Shown here piece after piece: positions 36,490-44,815 of a stretch of 64,000 nt of DNA. The notes under the pieces are model-generated. The model had not been told where the DNA came from and did not search any database. It was given only the letters and a program-made list of their open reading frames with translations. How positions within the stretch are numbered: position 1 is the stretch's first letter; each line of letters begins with the position of its first letter. This stretch comes from Deltaproteobacteria bacterium. Its GTDB lineage: Bacteria > Desulfobacterota > Desulfomonilia > Desulfomonilales > Desulfomonilaceae. Made by a program: the position numbers and the translations under genes. The stretch is taken from the NCBI GenBank assembly GCA_016875095.1, contig VGSG01000011.1, positions 1 through 64,000 of the forward strand, in the 5' to 3' direction.

Positions 36490-36996
36490 TTATCGGTCTT
36501 GGACGCCCTTCCGATGAGGCTGAACCTTATGGCGGTTATCCGGGTCCACGATGACGAAATCCAGCATAAAGCTGCGTCCTATGAGAAGCGGATACTTCAA
36601 CCCGGTTCGAGCGGCGAGATTCACGATTGTCTCTCTGCATTCCCGCCCAAGGCAGATCTCCAAGAGCACCAGTGGGCGTTCTTCGTCCTCCCTGCCCTGG
36701 CTCGTAACCGTCTCTATGCCGACTTGTTCCCGCTCCAATGTGACCGTGTTGCCACTACCGTCATCCACGACAAACTTCAGCGTCTTTCTTCCATTTCGGT
36801 TGGTCTCACCGACAACACGGGCGTCAAGAGAGGTGTTTCCCGCGCCCGTGTCGAGCTTTGCGTCCAGCGTGAAATCTCCCGGTCGCACGAGGGCCTTTTC
36901 GACCCACCCAACGACCTGTTTCTGAGCCGACGCTCCGCTTACGAACGCGACAAGAACGGCCATAATCAAAAGCGCTAAGCAACGGGGCGCAGCCAA
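36490..36996 (-). CDS. Exported retropepsin-like protein (Zn_protease/RimK-associated family), copy 2
   Basis: 168 residues from a TTG with AAGGAA upstream. It has a signal peptide (CLALLIMAVLVAFVSGASA), then AKLDTGAGNTSLDAR (about 47-61), EREQVGIETV, CLGRECRETIVNLA and LLIGRSFMLDF, block by block parallel to the downstream copy, though the two are clearly diverged. No membrane anchor beyond the signal peptide. First gene of the two-gene set. Confidence 0.8.
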   Translation of the reverse strand: MAAPRCLALLIMAVLVAFVSGASAQKQVVGWVEKALVRPGDFTLDAKLDTGAGNTSLDARVVGETNRNGRKTLKFVVDDGSGNTVTLEREQVGIETVTSQGREDEERPLVLLEICLGRECRETIVNLAARTGLKYPLLIGRSFMLDFVIVDPDNRHKVQPHRKGVQDR

Positions 36997-37391
36997 TTCG
37001 TTTTCCTTCCGAACGCGAGAGCCTTGAACCTACCTATTCCCGACGCAACCCGATTTGTCAAGGCGAAGGAAGCATTCCCTACCGCGGGGAAGGACTGTCA
37101 TTGCGAGGATTCCTCACATGCTCGAGGCTGACGAAGCAATCGCCGCGATAAGACATTACTTCGTTTCGCCTCCAGCGGGAATCGTGACGACCACTTGCGG
37201 CGAGGTCTCGTTTCGTGTGGCCAATCGACACAGACCGGCGTTTGTGGGAATTGATTTTCACGGGAAGAGCTGATATAGGCCGAGCGCTGATTGTGGGTGA
37301 CCCGTTTGTCATTGTGCGCAATTTCCCCGAAGAGCAAAGAAATCAGTTGCTAAACGCATCAGAGAACGACGAGCCGAACCCTCTTCGCGCC
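36997..37391. repeat. Gene-free region with a GTCATTGCGAGG-type dispersed repeat
   Basis: No gene is supported in these 395 bases. From 37097 to about 37147 the sequence runs GTCATTGCGAGG ... GAAGCAATCGCC, the same family as 5200-5290. A further GTCATTGTGCGCAAT fragment is at 37308. Several in-frame ORFs through here look like repeat artefacts. Confidence 0.5.
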
Positions 37392-38333
37392 ATGTCAGGA
37401 TCTACTCGAAAGACTACCAGGCTGATCGCCCCTCCCCCTCTTGAGCCCGGGGAAAGGGTGGGCGTTATCGCTGCGTCCGGCCCTGTGGACCCCAAGCTGC
37501 TTCGCAAGGGAACAGAATTCCTGTCCAGCCTGGGATTCAAGGTGATAACCGGTCCCTGCATTCATGAACGCATGGGTTACCTTGCGGGGAGCGATGAACA
37601 GCGAGTGTCCGACCTGAACGGCATGATTCGAGACCCTGGGATCCGCGCTCTCTTTTTCGCACGCGGAGGATACGGCGCCATGCGGCTCTTGGATTCGGTT
37701 GATTCCGACAGCCTTTGCAAAGATCCGAAGCTCGTCGCGGGCATGAGCGACGTGACCGCGCTTCAGCTAAGCCTCTTCACTCGCCGGCGATTCGTCACGC
37801 TTTCTGCGCCCATGCCGGCCGGGCAGATCGGAAGCGGCCCGGATGAACTGACTCGGCAGTCCTTCGCGGAGGCGCTCATGAGGCCCCTACCCGGCCGAGA
37901 TCTGCTTTCCCAGGTCCATGACAGGGTGACCGTGCTGAGACACGGCCAGGGAGCGGGTTATCTCGTAGGCGGATGCCTCTCCATCATCTGCGCGCTCATG
38001 GGAACGCCTCATTGCCCTTCTTTTCACAACTGCATCCTCTTCTTGGAAGATGTGAACGAGCCGCTCTACCGTGTCGATCGAATGCTTACCCAATTGAAGC
38101 TGGCCGGGATTCTGGAGAGAATCAGCGGTCTCATTCTGGGCTACTTCCTTGGCCCCCGGCGGTCCGACCTACGAAGAGAGGTCGAGAAGCGAGCAATGGA
38201 ACTCGCGAAAGACGCTCAGTTCCCCATAATTTCAGGCTTTCCCCACGGGCACGCGCTGCCCAACCTCACCATCCCACATGGAATGCCCTGCCATATTGAG
38301 ACAGAACCGCTGAGGCTCACGATAACGACCTAA
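37392..38333 (+). CDS. ldcA: LD-carboxypeptidase (S66 family, LdcA)
   Basis: 313 residues from the ATG at 37392; a longer frame to 37215 runs through repeat sequence. LEPGERVGVIAASGP starts the fold, RGGYGAMRLLD and GMSDVTAL flank the nucleophilic serine (the S of GMSD), FLEDVNEPLYRVDRML carries the glutamate, and SGFPHGH the histidine of the Ser-Glu-His triad. The enzyme removes the terminal D-Ala from tetrapeptides for murein recycling in the cytoplasm. Confidence 0.92.
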   Translation: MSGSTRKTTRLIAPPPLEPGERVGVIAASGPVDPKLLRKGTEFLSSLGFKVITGPCIHERMGYLAGSDEQRVSDLNGMIRDPGIRALFFARGGYGAMRLLDSVDSDSLCKDPKLVAGMSDVTALQLSLFTRRRFVTLSAPMPAGQIGSGPDELTRQSFAEALMRPLPGRDLLSQVHDRVTVLRHGQGAGYLVGGCLSIICALMGTPHCPSFHNCILFLEDVNEPLYRVDRMLTQLKLAGILERISGLILGYFLGPRRSDLRREVEKRAMELAKDAQFPIISGFPHGHALPNLTIPHGMPCHIETEPLRLTITT

Positions 38334-38413
38334 TCTCCGAGAACGACCGGATCACCAGCAGTGGAAACTCCGTTCCGAGGCCGTCGAGGCGCCGGCGGGT
38401 CAATCGGCGATCC

Positions 38414-38443
38414 TTGACACTGTCTCCGGCGCTGGGATAGCAT
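38414..38443 (+). promoter_or_regulatory. Promoter for tRNA-Ser(UGA)
   Basis: -35 TTGACA (38414-38419), 18-base spacer, -10 TAGCAT (38438-38443); the tRNA begins nine bases after the -10. Confidence 0.6.
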
Positions 38444-38451
38444 TCCCAGGT

Positions 38452-38537
38452 GGAGGGATGGCCGAGCGGTTTAAGGCGGCGGTCTTGAAAACCGTTGACC
38501 GAAAGGTCCGGGGGTTCGAATCCCTCTCCCTCCGCCA
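38452..38537 (+). tRNA. tRNA-Ser (anticodon UGA)
   Basis: Acceptor GGAGGGA at 38452 pairs with TCCCTCC at 38527-38533, then discriminator G and encoded CCA. The anticodon loop CTTGAAA between GGCGGT and ACCGTT gives anticodon UGA (serine UCN). A long variable arm and the GGTTCGAATCC T-loop are present. Confidence 0.97.
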
Positions 38538-38596
38538 TCGGCGTCCTAAGACGCTTTCAAACCCTACGAGCTTCTTGAAGAGTGGCCGGGGAGGCC

Positions 38597-38650
38597 CTTC
38601 AAATCCCCCCAGCCCCCTTTAGTAAAAGGGGATACAGGGGGTTTCACCCC
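38597..38650. repeat. AAATCCCCCC-type dispersed inverted repeat
   Basis: CCCTTTAG TAAAAGGGG and the flanking AAATCCCCCCAG ... CAGGGGGTTT form an imperfect inverted repeat near 38597-38641, of the kind commonly scattered through Desulfobacterota genomes. No ORF. Confidence 0.5.
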
Positions 38651-38786
38651 GGACCCCTCCCCAAGAATTCCTAGGCACTTGCAAGCGCTTCCGGCGCTTG
38701 CACGGCCGTCGAGTTCTCAGACGCTGACAGCTTATTTCAAGGTCATGAACCTACAATAAAAAGTGGAAAAGGGTGCGGCGCGGTTC

Positions 38787-38855
38787 GGGTTGGGGCTCTC
38801 GTGAACGAACGTCCGACGGCTCTGCGTCGTCGGCAGTGAAGGAGACTCCCAACCC
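38787..38855 (-). repeat. Structured palindromic repeat, copy B
   Basis: GGGTTGGG (38787-38794) pairs with CCCAACCC (38848-38855), and an inner stem CCGACG (38813-38818) pairs with CGTCGG (38828-38833). Read on the minus strand the 69 bases align ungapped with 8453-8521 at about 78 percent identity; the block TCTCCTTCAC and the segment GGAC-TTCGTT are shared. It lies between tRNA-Ser(UGA) and pgsA. Confidence 0.75.
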
Positions 38856-38867
38856 TCAACTCCAACC

Positions 38868-39437
38868 TTACTCAATGCCTTCCGTGATTTGATATTCCCT
38901 GTAGAAGCGTATGAAGTAGTCGAGTCCTGACCACAGGGTGAGCGCCAGAGCCACGTAGATCAGCACCATGCCGATCAGGTGGAAATCGATACTGACCATA
39001 CCGATCTTGTATTGGTAGTGAGCGATCAGCGGCACAATAGCGGCAAACTGAAAGACCGTCTTGAGCTTGCCCAATGGGCTCGGTTTCAGGGTTGTCTCCC
39101 ATCCCCTGGTTATTGCCCGGAGCGCACTCACCGCCACTTCTCTCGTAATGATCAGCATCACGATCCAGGCCGGTACGCGGCCAAGGGAAATCAGCATGAT
39201 CAGGGCCGACGTAACGAGCACCTTGTCCGCTATGGGATCCAAAAACCGCCCGAAAGAGCTTTCGTACCGAAACCGTCTCGCCAGCAGCCCGTCAAAGAAA
39301 TCGGTGAGCGATGCCACGAGAAAGATGCACGCCGCGATCGCGGAGGTGTAACGACCCGGGAAAAACAACAAAATGACAATGGGGGGGACGAGCATCATCC
39401 TCCCCAGTGTGAGAAAATTCGGAAGATGTCTTTTCAT
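38868..39437 (-). CDS. pgsA: CDP-diacylglycerol-glycerol-3-phosphate 3-phosphatidyltransferase
   Basis: 189 residues with about five membrane helices. The CDP-alcohol phosphotransferase motif D-x2-D-G-x2-A-R-x8-G-x3-D-x3-D is complete: DFFDGLLARRFRYESSFG followed by RFLDPIADK. PNFLTLGRM at the start and REVAVSALR are further PgsA marks. It makes phosphatidylglycerol-phosphate in the inner membrane. It begins 18 bases after the lytic transglycosylase gene on the same strand, so they may share a transcript. Confidence 0.95.
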   Translation of the reverse strand: MKRHLPNFLTLGRMMLVPPIVILLFFPGRYTSAIAACIFLVASLTDFFDGLLARRFRYESSFGRFLDPIADKVLVTSALIMLISLGRVPAWIVMLIITREVAVSALRAITRGWETTLKPSPLGKLKTVFQFAAIVPLIAHYQYKIGMVSIDFHLIGMVLIYVALALTLWSGLDYFIRFYREYQITEGIE

Positions 39438-39455
39438 GAGGTTCTCGCGATTATC

Positions 39456-40070
39456 CTACCCATCCGCCACCAACACTTTACCGCCCTTCTTGTACTCGTG
39501 GTAGTGGTGGAGAACTCTCTTAACATAGTTGATGGTCTCCCGGTACGGCGGGATCCCGGCGTATTTCTTCACCGCTCCCGGTCCCGCGTTGTACGCGGCG
39601 AGAGCGAGGCTGAGGTCTCCGTACGCGGCCATCAGCCCCTTGATATATTTCACACCGCCAATGATGTTTTCCCGGGGATCGAGCGGTGATTCTACCTTGA
39701 GCTTTTTCGCGGTGGCGGGCATAAGTTGCATGAGCCCTTTCGCCCCCTTGCGAGAGACCGCGTCCGGCTTATGATTCGATTCAACCGCGATAATCGCCTT
39801 TACCAAGGCCGGATCTATGTCAAACTCCCGTGCAATCTCCCCGATGATCTGATCTATCGGCTTTGCTTTGCCTCTCTCAGCAAACTTGATTACCGGCATG
39901 AAGCCGTCTTCTCGGGCGTAGAAGATCCATCCCGGACCCGAGGGTCGATTGGTAAACTCCTTATGCCCAGCCTTATCAGTCCTAACGTAGATGTCTGCGC
40001 ACGCTTCTCCCAATAGCCCTGCAATCCAAACGGCCGCGCACAGGGCCGCAATCGCCAAACGAGATTTCAT
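39456..40070 (-). CDS. Lytic transglycosylase (SLT family)
   Basis: 204 residues. Signal peptide to about residue 25 (ending in GEACA), then a short DUF4124-like N-terminal segment (IYVRTDKAGHKEFTNRP), and an SLT domain: ALVKAIIAVESNHKPDAVSRKGAKGLMQLMPATA has the catalytic glutamate (about 97), and ALAAYNAGPGAVKKY follows. It cleaves murein glycan strands in the periplasm. It precedes pgsA by 18 bases. Confidence 0.92.
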   Translation of the reverse strand: MKSRLAIAALCAAVWIAGLLGEACADIYVRTDKAGHKEFTNRPSGPGWIFYAREDGFMPVIKFAERGKAKPIDQIIGEIAREFDIDPALVKAIIAVESNHKPDAVSRKGAKGLMQLMPATAKKLKVESPLDPRENIIGGVKYIKGLMAAYGDLSLALAAYNAGPGAVKKYAGIPPYRETINYVKRVLHHYHEYKKGGKVLVADG

Positions 40071-40162
40071 TTCGGTCTCCGCTCGCGTCTTCAGATTTGC
40101 GACAAACCCGAATCATCGGGCAGTGAGAGCTTTCGCCCTTCACGACGCTGCGCCGAGACGAT

Positions 40163-41695
40163 TCACCGAACCGATCCTCCCCTCGATGCTCGCTCAACTC
40201 CGGGAACACTCCCGAGAAGTCGCTCCTGGGGCAGCAGGACTTCAAAGGTGGACCCTTTCCGGGGTTCCGAGGTCACTGAAATGCTCCCTCGATGCTCTTC
40301 CACAAGCAAGTAAACCTTGCTCAAGCCCATGCCCGCTCCTGAGGTCTTGCTGGTATAAAAAGGCGTAAAGATATCGGACATGGCATCCTCGGGGATGCCT
40401 ACGCCGGTATCGGTAACCGATACTGAGACCGTAGAGTTGCGATCTTTCACTCTGACGTTGAGTTTCCCGCCGTTGGGCATGGCCTCGTACGCGTTCAAAA
40501 GGAGATTGAAGAAGACTTCTTCCAGAGCCTGGGAATCACCACTGATGGCGGGAAGCTCTTTGTCGGCTTCGAGTCGGAACGAAACCTTCCGACCTGCGTC
40601 CGCCCTTATCAGTTGGAGCACCCGTTCGTGGGCCCTCGTGATAAGCGGCGCCACGGCGATCTTGCGGAACTGGAACGAATAGAACTTGGAAAAGCGGACG
40701 TAGTCTTCTATCTGGCGCACCATGGATTCCAGGCGGGCCACATCGTCGAGGATAATACGCGTGTAATTCTCAGCCCGGGAGTCGCCCTCAGTGATCTTCC
40801 TCAGTCTGGAGGCAAAGCCGCCCAGGGACGTTAGGCAGTTCCGCACCTCGTGCGCGACCCCTTCGACCACCTTGCCAAGCGAAGCAAGCTTCTCGGATTG
40901 CCTTAGTTTGTCTTCCACTTGGTTCAGGCGCGTAAGGTCAGCCACGACCAACACAATGCCCCGGGGCCGCTCCCTGTCCTGTATCACCGACGCGGACAGA
41001 TATCCCGGAAATACGGTCCGATCTTTCTTCCGGAAATGGAATTCCCCCTCGATATTACCCGCTTCAAGTGTGGCCTTCACCACATCCCGATGCTGACGAG
41101 TGCGCGCCTCGCCGTGTATGAGGAGATGCACGTCCTGGCCGCGCAGTTCCTCTTCCGAATAGCCCCACATGGCGGACGCCGCGCGGTTGACCAACTCTAT
41201 CCGACCTCGGGAATCCGTGGTGATCAATCCTTCCTTTATGATCCTGGTGAGATGGGCAAGGTATTGCTCGGTGCGGCGGACCTCTTTTCTCAGGCGAACG
41301 TTCTCCCGTTCCGAGGCGCGGCGTTTCAAGAGCCCCAAGGCCAGATCCACCACTTTGCCCGTGTCAAAGGGCTTGGCCAGATACTCATCCGCTCCCAGCT
41401 TGAGCACTTTCACAGCAGTCTCTTCGCTTCCCGAGGCCGTCATCATCACCACAATCGTATCGGGCAACTTCTCCTTGATAAACCTGAGCACCTCGACGCC
41501 ATTCAAATCAGGGATGTTGACGTCAATGAGCGCAATGTCCGGTTTCTCTTTGAGCGCAAGAGCCTTCCCCTCGACGCCACTGAGGGCTTGGTACGCCTCG
41601 AAACCGCTTCCCTCGAAAATATCCCTCAACATATCGTTCAATATGGGGGAATCGTCTACGATCAATATTCTGTCGCTTGGCGGATCCACGCTCAT
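40163..41695 (-). CDS. Hybrid histidine kinase: receiver-PAS-HisKA-HATPase
   Basis: 510 residues. A receiver domain comes first (about 8-125), with VDDSP, phospho-aspartate D58 in LIDVNIPDLNG, switch MTAS and K108 in LAKPF. A PAS domain follows (about 150-258; GLITTDSRGRIELVN). The kinase core has H282 in GVAHEVRNCLTSLGG, the N box NAYEAMPNGG and the G boxes DTGVGIPED and GAGMGLS. No membrane segment, so it is cytoplasmic. A receiver at the N-terminus suggests it is fed by another kinase. It starts 77 bases after folK on the same strand; whether it belongs to the biosynthetic operon is unclear. Confidence 0.93.
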   Translation of the reverse strand: MSVDPPSDRILIVDDSPILNDMLRDIFEGSGFEAYQALSGVEGKALALKEKPDIALIDVNIPDLNGVEVLRFIKEKLPDTIVVMMTASGSEETAVKVLKLGADEYLAKPFDTGKVVDLALGLLKRRASERENVRLRKEVRRTEQYLAHLTRIIKEGLITTDSRGRIELVNRAASAMWGYSEEELRGQDVHLLIHGEARTRQHRDVVKATLEAGNIEGEFHFRKKDRTVFPGYLSASVIQDRERPRGIVLVVADLTRLNQVEDKLRQSEKLASLGKVVEGVAHEVRNCLTSLGGFASRLRKITEGDSRAENYTRIILDDVARLESMVRQIEDYVRFSKFYSFQFRKIAVAPLITRAHERVLQLIRADAGRKVSFRLEADKELPAISGDSQALEEVFFNLLLNAYEAMPNGGKLNVRVKDRNSTVSVSVTDTGVGIPEDAMSDIFTPFYTSKTSGAGMGLSKVYLLVEEHRGSISVTSEPRKGSTFEVLLPQERLLGSVPGVERASRGGSVR

Positions 41696-41771
41696 TATCT
41701 CGTTCTCAATCGGCGCGACATCGGGCTCTGCCCGCGTCGCGTGCGTCGATTTTCATATCTTGGGCATTACG

Positions 41772-42359
41772 TCAATCATTCCAGGATGCCTGCTGAGGGG
41801 CCATTTTACCTGAGCCAAGATCGGAGTCGGCTTCTTGGCGGGCGCCGAACTCGACCGGATCTTGCGCCGGCCGCACCTTCCCCAGGTCTTCGCACGGGAG
41901 CTCTCGAAGTAGGTCTTCTATCGTCCGGTTAAGAGCAGGATGCGTCACCGAGGCTGCGATGTCCGCCAACGGGGCCAATACGAACGCGCGGAAACGCATC
42001 CTGGGATGCGGTATTTCCATCTCTCCGTCTCTGATGATCTCCGAATCATATAACAGGAGATCAAGGTCTATGGTCCGAGACATGTCGCTTCGATGCCGCG
42101 GCGACTTCCCCAGCGCAAGTTCGATCCGTCTCATACGAGCCAATAGATCCACCGCTGAGAGCTCGGTTTCCACCGCGATGGCTGCGTTGAGGAACATAGG
42201 ACCTGCGTCCGACAAGTCCACGGGCTCCGTCTCAAACAGCCTGGAATGCGCTGTCACAACCGTGCCCGGGATTCTGCCGAGCGCGCGGACCGCTTCCTTG
42301 AACTGAAGCTCCCGATTTCCCAGGTTGGAACCGAAACCTATGTATGCGGCGGGGCTCAT
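41772..42359 (-). CDS. folK: 2-amino-4-hydroxy-6-hydroxymethyldihydropteridine diphosphokinase
   Basis: 195 residues. It catalyses the pyrophosphoryl transfer before dihydropteroate synthase in folate synthesis. IGFGSNLGNRELQFKEAV, the segment SDMSRTIDLDLLLYD with metal aspartates, and IPHPRMRFRAFVLAPLADIA are diagnostic. About 35 extra residues follow the core. It overlaps the FAH gene by ATGA and is the last clearly linked gene of the arg-lys array. Confidence 0.95.
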   Translation of the reverse strand: MSPAAYIGFGSNLGNRELQFKEAVRALGRIPGTVVTAHSRLFETEPVDLSDAGPMFLNAAIAVETELSAVDLLARMRRIELALGKSPRHRSDMSRTIDLDLLLYDSEIIRDGEMEIPHPRMRFRAFVLAPLADIAASVTHPALNRTIEDLLRELPCEDLGKVRPAQDPVEFGARQEADSDLGSGKMAPQQASWND

Positions 42360-43102
42360 TCGTCGGAATTTCTCACCACGTTTATCAGAGACCCGATTCC
42401 CTCGATACGAACTTCGACCTGATCCCCGGGGGCGAGCCTCCCAATACCCGAAGGAGTGCCTGTGGCGATCACGTCTCCCGGAAACAAAGTCATCACATCC
42501 GAGACAAACGCAACCAATTGAAAGGGATTAAAGATAAGGTTCGACGTGCGTGACCTCTGCTTCGGCTCTCCGTTGAGGAGAAGCTCTATGGCCAGATCCG
42601 AAGGATCAACTTCCGTCTCAATCCAAGGCCCGATGGGGCAGAAAGTATCGAAGCTCTTGGCGCGCGTCCACTGCCCGTCCTTCTGTTGCAAGTCTCGAGC
42701 CGTCACGTCGTTGAGGCACGTGTACCCGGATATGTATTCGGCCGCTCGATCTTTGGGCACATTCCTGGCCGTCCGTCCGATGACCACCGCAAGTTCGGCC
42801 TCGTAATCAACCCGGGCGCTCATGCGCGGGAGGAGGATTGGATCGAGGGGACCGATTACGCTGGTGGACGGTTTGATGAAGAGAATCGGCTCTTCAGGTA
42901 GCGGGAGGCCAACCTCTTCAGCGTGATCGCGATAGTTCAGACCGATGGCCACCACTTTGGTGGGCTGCACGGGGGCCAGGAGCCGGCCTGCTTCGAGAGC
43001 ATACTCTTGAGCGCCGGAAGACTCAGCCAGGGGAATCACCAAGTTCCCGTCCAGCTTACCCTGCACCACACTCCCGTTCACTTGAAATCTGACGGCTTTC
43101 AT
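42356..43102 (-). CDS. Fumarylacetoacetate hydrolase (FAH) family protein
   Basis: 248 residues from an ATG two bases after the dapB stop. KVVAIGLNYRDHAEEVGLPLPEEPILFIKPSTSVIG starts the catalytic fold; DYEAELAVVIG has the metal carboxylates, and GYTCLNDVTARDLQ and GDVIATGTPSGIG complete it. Family members hydrolyse or decarboxylate acyl-pyruvates and tautomerise oxaloacetate. The substrate here is not known. Coupled tightly to dapB and folK, which is notable for an enzyme with no obvious lysine-pathway step. Confidence 0.9.
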   Translation of the reverse strand: MKAVRFQVNGSVVQGKLDGNLVIPLAESSGAQEYALEAGRLLAPVQPTKVVAIGLNYRDHAEEVGLPLPEEPILFIKPSTSVIGPLDPILLPRMSARVDYEAELAVVIGRTARNVPKDRAAEYISGYTCLNDVTARDLQQKDGQWTRAKSFDTFCPIGPWIETEVDPSDLAIELLLNGEPKQRSRTSNLIFNPFQLVAFVSDVMTLFPGDVIATGTPSGIGRLAPGDQVEVRIEGIGSLINVVRNSDE

Positions 43103-43104
43103 AA

Positions 43105-43908
43105 CTACCCCTTCAAACCCAATACATCCTGCATGTCGTACAACCCATTCGGCTGGGAAACCAGCCACAGCGCGGCTTGAACCGCGCCCCTGGCAAATGC
43201 GTCTCTGCTGTGGGCCCGGTGGATGAGCTCCAGTCGTTCGCCCGTTGTAACGAACATGACCGTGTGCTCGCCTACGATATCGCCCCCTCGCACCGCCATA
43301 ACACCAATCTCCTTTGGCGTCCGTTCGCCGACCAGTCCCTTCCTCCCATGCACTCCGACGGATGCGTAGTCACGTCCGAGCGATTCACTTATCAATTCCG
43401 CGAGTTTCACCGCGGTGCCGCTGGGCGCATCTTTCTTCATTCTATGATGCGCCTCGATGATTTCCACGTCGTACCCGGAACCGAGCGCGGCCGCCACGCG
43501 CTGGGCGACATTGAACAAGAGGTTCACCCCCAGGCTCATATTGGGGGCAACGAGGCATCTGGTCCTCGGGCCCGCTTGGGCTATCTCTTCTCGTTGCTTT
43601 TCGGTGAAGCCCGTTGTTCCCACAACAATAGCCTTCCCCGCGTCAGCCGCGGCTTTGATGTGTTCCAGGGATGGCTCCGGGGCGGAGAACTCTATCAAGA
43701 CATCGCATCCGGCCAGAACAGGCTTCAGCTTGTCGGTTATCAGGACGCCCAGTTTCCCTATCCCTGCCACTTCACCCGCGTCCTTGCCGATTCCCTGGAA
43801 ACCCGGCGCCTCCAAAGCGCCCACGATATTCAAGGATGGATGTTCGCCGGCCAGGGCGACGACCCTCCTTCCCATACGACCTGCAGCGCCACTGACTGCG
43901 ACCTTCAT
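43105..43908 (-). CDS. dapB: 4-hydroxy-tetrahydrodipicolinate reductase
   Basis: 267 residues from the ATG at 43908, which has GGAG six bases upstream; a longer frame overlaps dapA and is rejected. The NAD(P)-binding start is VAVSGAAGRMGRRV, VVGTTGF lies mid-protein, and EIIEAHHRMKKDAPSGTA carries the catalytic histidine and lysine. Second step of the diaminopimelate/lysine branch. Fourteen bases follow dapA. Confidence 0.96.
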   Translation of the reverse strand: MKVAVSGAAGRMGRRVVALAGEHPSLNIVGALEAPGFQGIGKDAGEVAGIGKLGVLITDKLKPVLAGCDVLIEFSAPEPSLEHIKAAADAGKAIVVGTTGFTEKQREEIAQAGPRTRCLVAPNMSLGVNLLFNVAQRVAAALGSGYDVEIIEAHHRMKKDAPSGTAVKLAELISESLGRDYASVGVHGRKGLVGERTPKEIGVMAVRGGDIVGEHTVMFVTTGERLELIHRAHSRDAFARGAVQAALWLVSQPNGLYDMQDVLGLKG

Positions 43909-43922
43909 ATCAGGCTCCAATC

Positions 43923-44795
43923 CTAGATGAGTCCGTACTGTTCCAGCACCGTCCGGAGCTTCTTCAGGTTTGCCTCGGACGGCGCGCACAGAGGCAGCCG
44001 AATTTCGGGTCGTATCTTCCCCATGAGGCCGAGAGCGGCCTTCACAGGTATCGGGTTGGTCTCGACGAACATCGCCTGGCACAACTCGTAAAGCTGGAAG
44101 TGCAGCGCTCGGGCCTGCTCGATCTCTCCCTTCAGCATGTGTCCGGCTAGTTGAGACATCTTGTCGGGAACAATGTTCGTGACGACCGATATAACCCCTT
44201 TGCCTCCCAAGGCCATCAGCGGAAATGTCATCTGGTCATCTCCGGAGAGCACGTCGAAATCCGGACCGCAGAGCCGGATCACTTCGCTCATCTGGAGAAT
44301 GGATCCGGAGGCCTCTTTCACTCCAACTATGTTGGGAATCTTGGAAAGACGGAGCATGGTCTGGTTTTCCACATTGATCGCGGTGCGGCTTTGGATGTTG
44401 TAAACCACGATCGGGATAGCCACCGCTTCCGCGATTGTCTTGAAGTGCTGGTACAGCCCTTCCTGGGTGGGCTTGTTGTAATACGGGGAAACCATGAGCG
44501 CGCCGTCCGCGCCTACCGCCTTCGCGTGCTTCGTGAGCGCAAGCGCCTCCTGAGTGCTGTTGGAGCCGGTTCCCGCCAGCACTTTCACCTGTCCGGCCAC
44601 TTCTTTGGCGGTTATCTCCACCACCAATTTGTGTTCCTCGTGACTCAGGGTAGGCGATTCTCCGGTTGTTCCGCACGGAACGAGTCCGCTCAGCCCGCCG
44701 TCGACGCCGAAGCGGATGAGCGAACGCAGCGCCGCTTGATCCACTTCACCGTCTTTGAACGGGGTCACAATTGCAGTGAACGCTCCTTGAAACAT
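43923..44795 (-). CDS. dapA: 4-hydroxy-tetrahydrodipicolinate synthase
   Basis: 290 residues. It condenses pyruvate and aspartate semialdehyde. LVPCGTTGESPTLSHEEH has the Thr-Thr pair, VVYNIQSRTAINV the conserved tyrosine, and IVGVKEASG the Schiff-base lysine. Twenty bases follow lysA, and dapB is next, so lysA-dapA-dapB are co-transcribed. Confidence 0.97.
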   Translation of the reverse strand: MFQGAFTAIVTPFKDGEVDQAALRSLIRFGVDGGLSGLVPCGTTGESPTLSHEEHKLVVEITAKEVAGQVKVLAGTGSNSTQEALALTKHAKAVGADGALMVSPYYNKPTQEGLYQHFKTIAEAVAIPIVVYNIQSRTAINVENQTMLRLSKIPNIVGVKEASGSILQMSEVIRLCGPDFDVLSGDDQMTFPLMALGGKGVISVVTNIVPDKMSQLAGHMLKGEIEQARALHFQLYELCQAMFVETNPIPVKAALGLMGKIRPEIRLPLCAPSEANLKKLRTVLEQYGLI

Positions 44796-44815
44796 TCCTT
44801 CCTCCTTTGGCCGGA

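Noticed and set aside
35824-36978. A 384-codon plus-strand ORF
   Set aside because: Antisense to two paralogous exported genes that share conserved motifs on the minus strand.
37215-37391. N-terminal extension of ldcA
   Set aside because: It passes through a dispersed repeat and the family fold starts after 37392.
38317-38538. A 73-codon minus-strand ORF beginning MAEGEGFEPPD
   Set aside because: It is antisense to tRNA-Ser(UGA); this peptide is a well-known artefact of tRNA genes.
40919-41932. A 337-codon plus-strand ORF
   Set aside because: It lies antisense to the histidine kinase and folK and has no recognisable domain.
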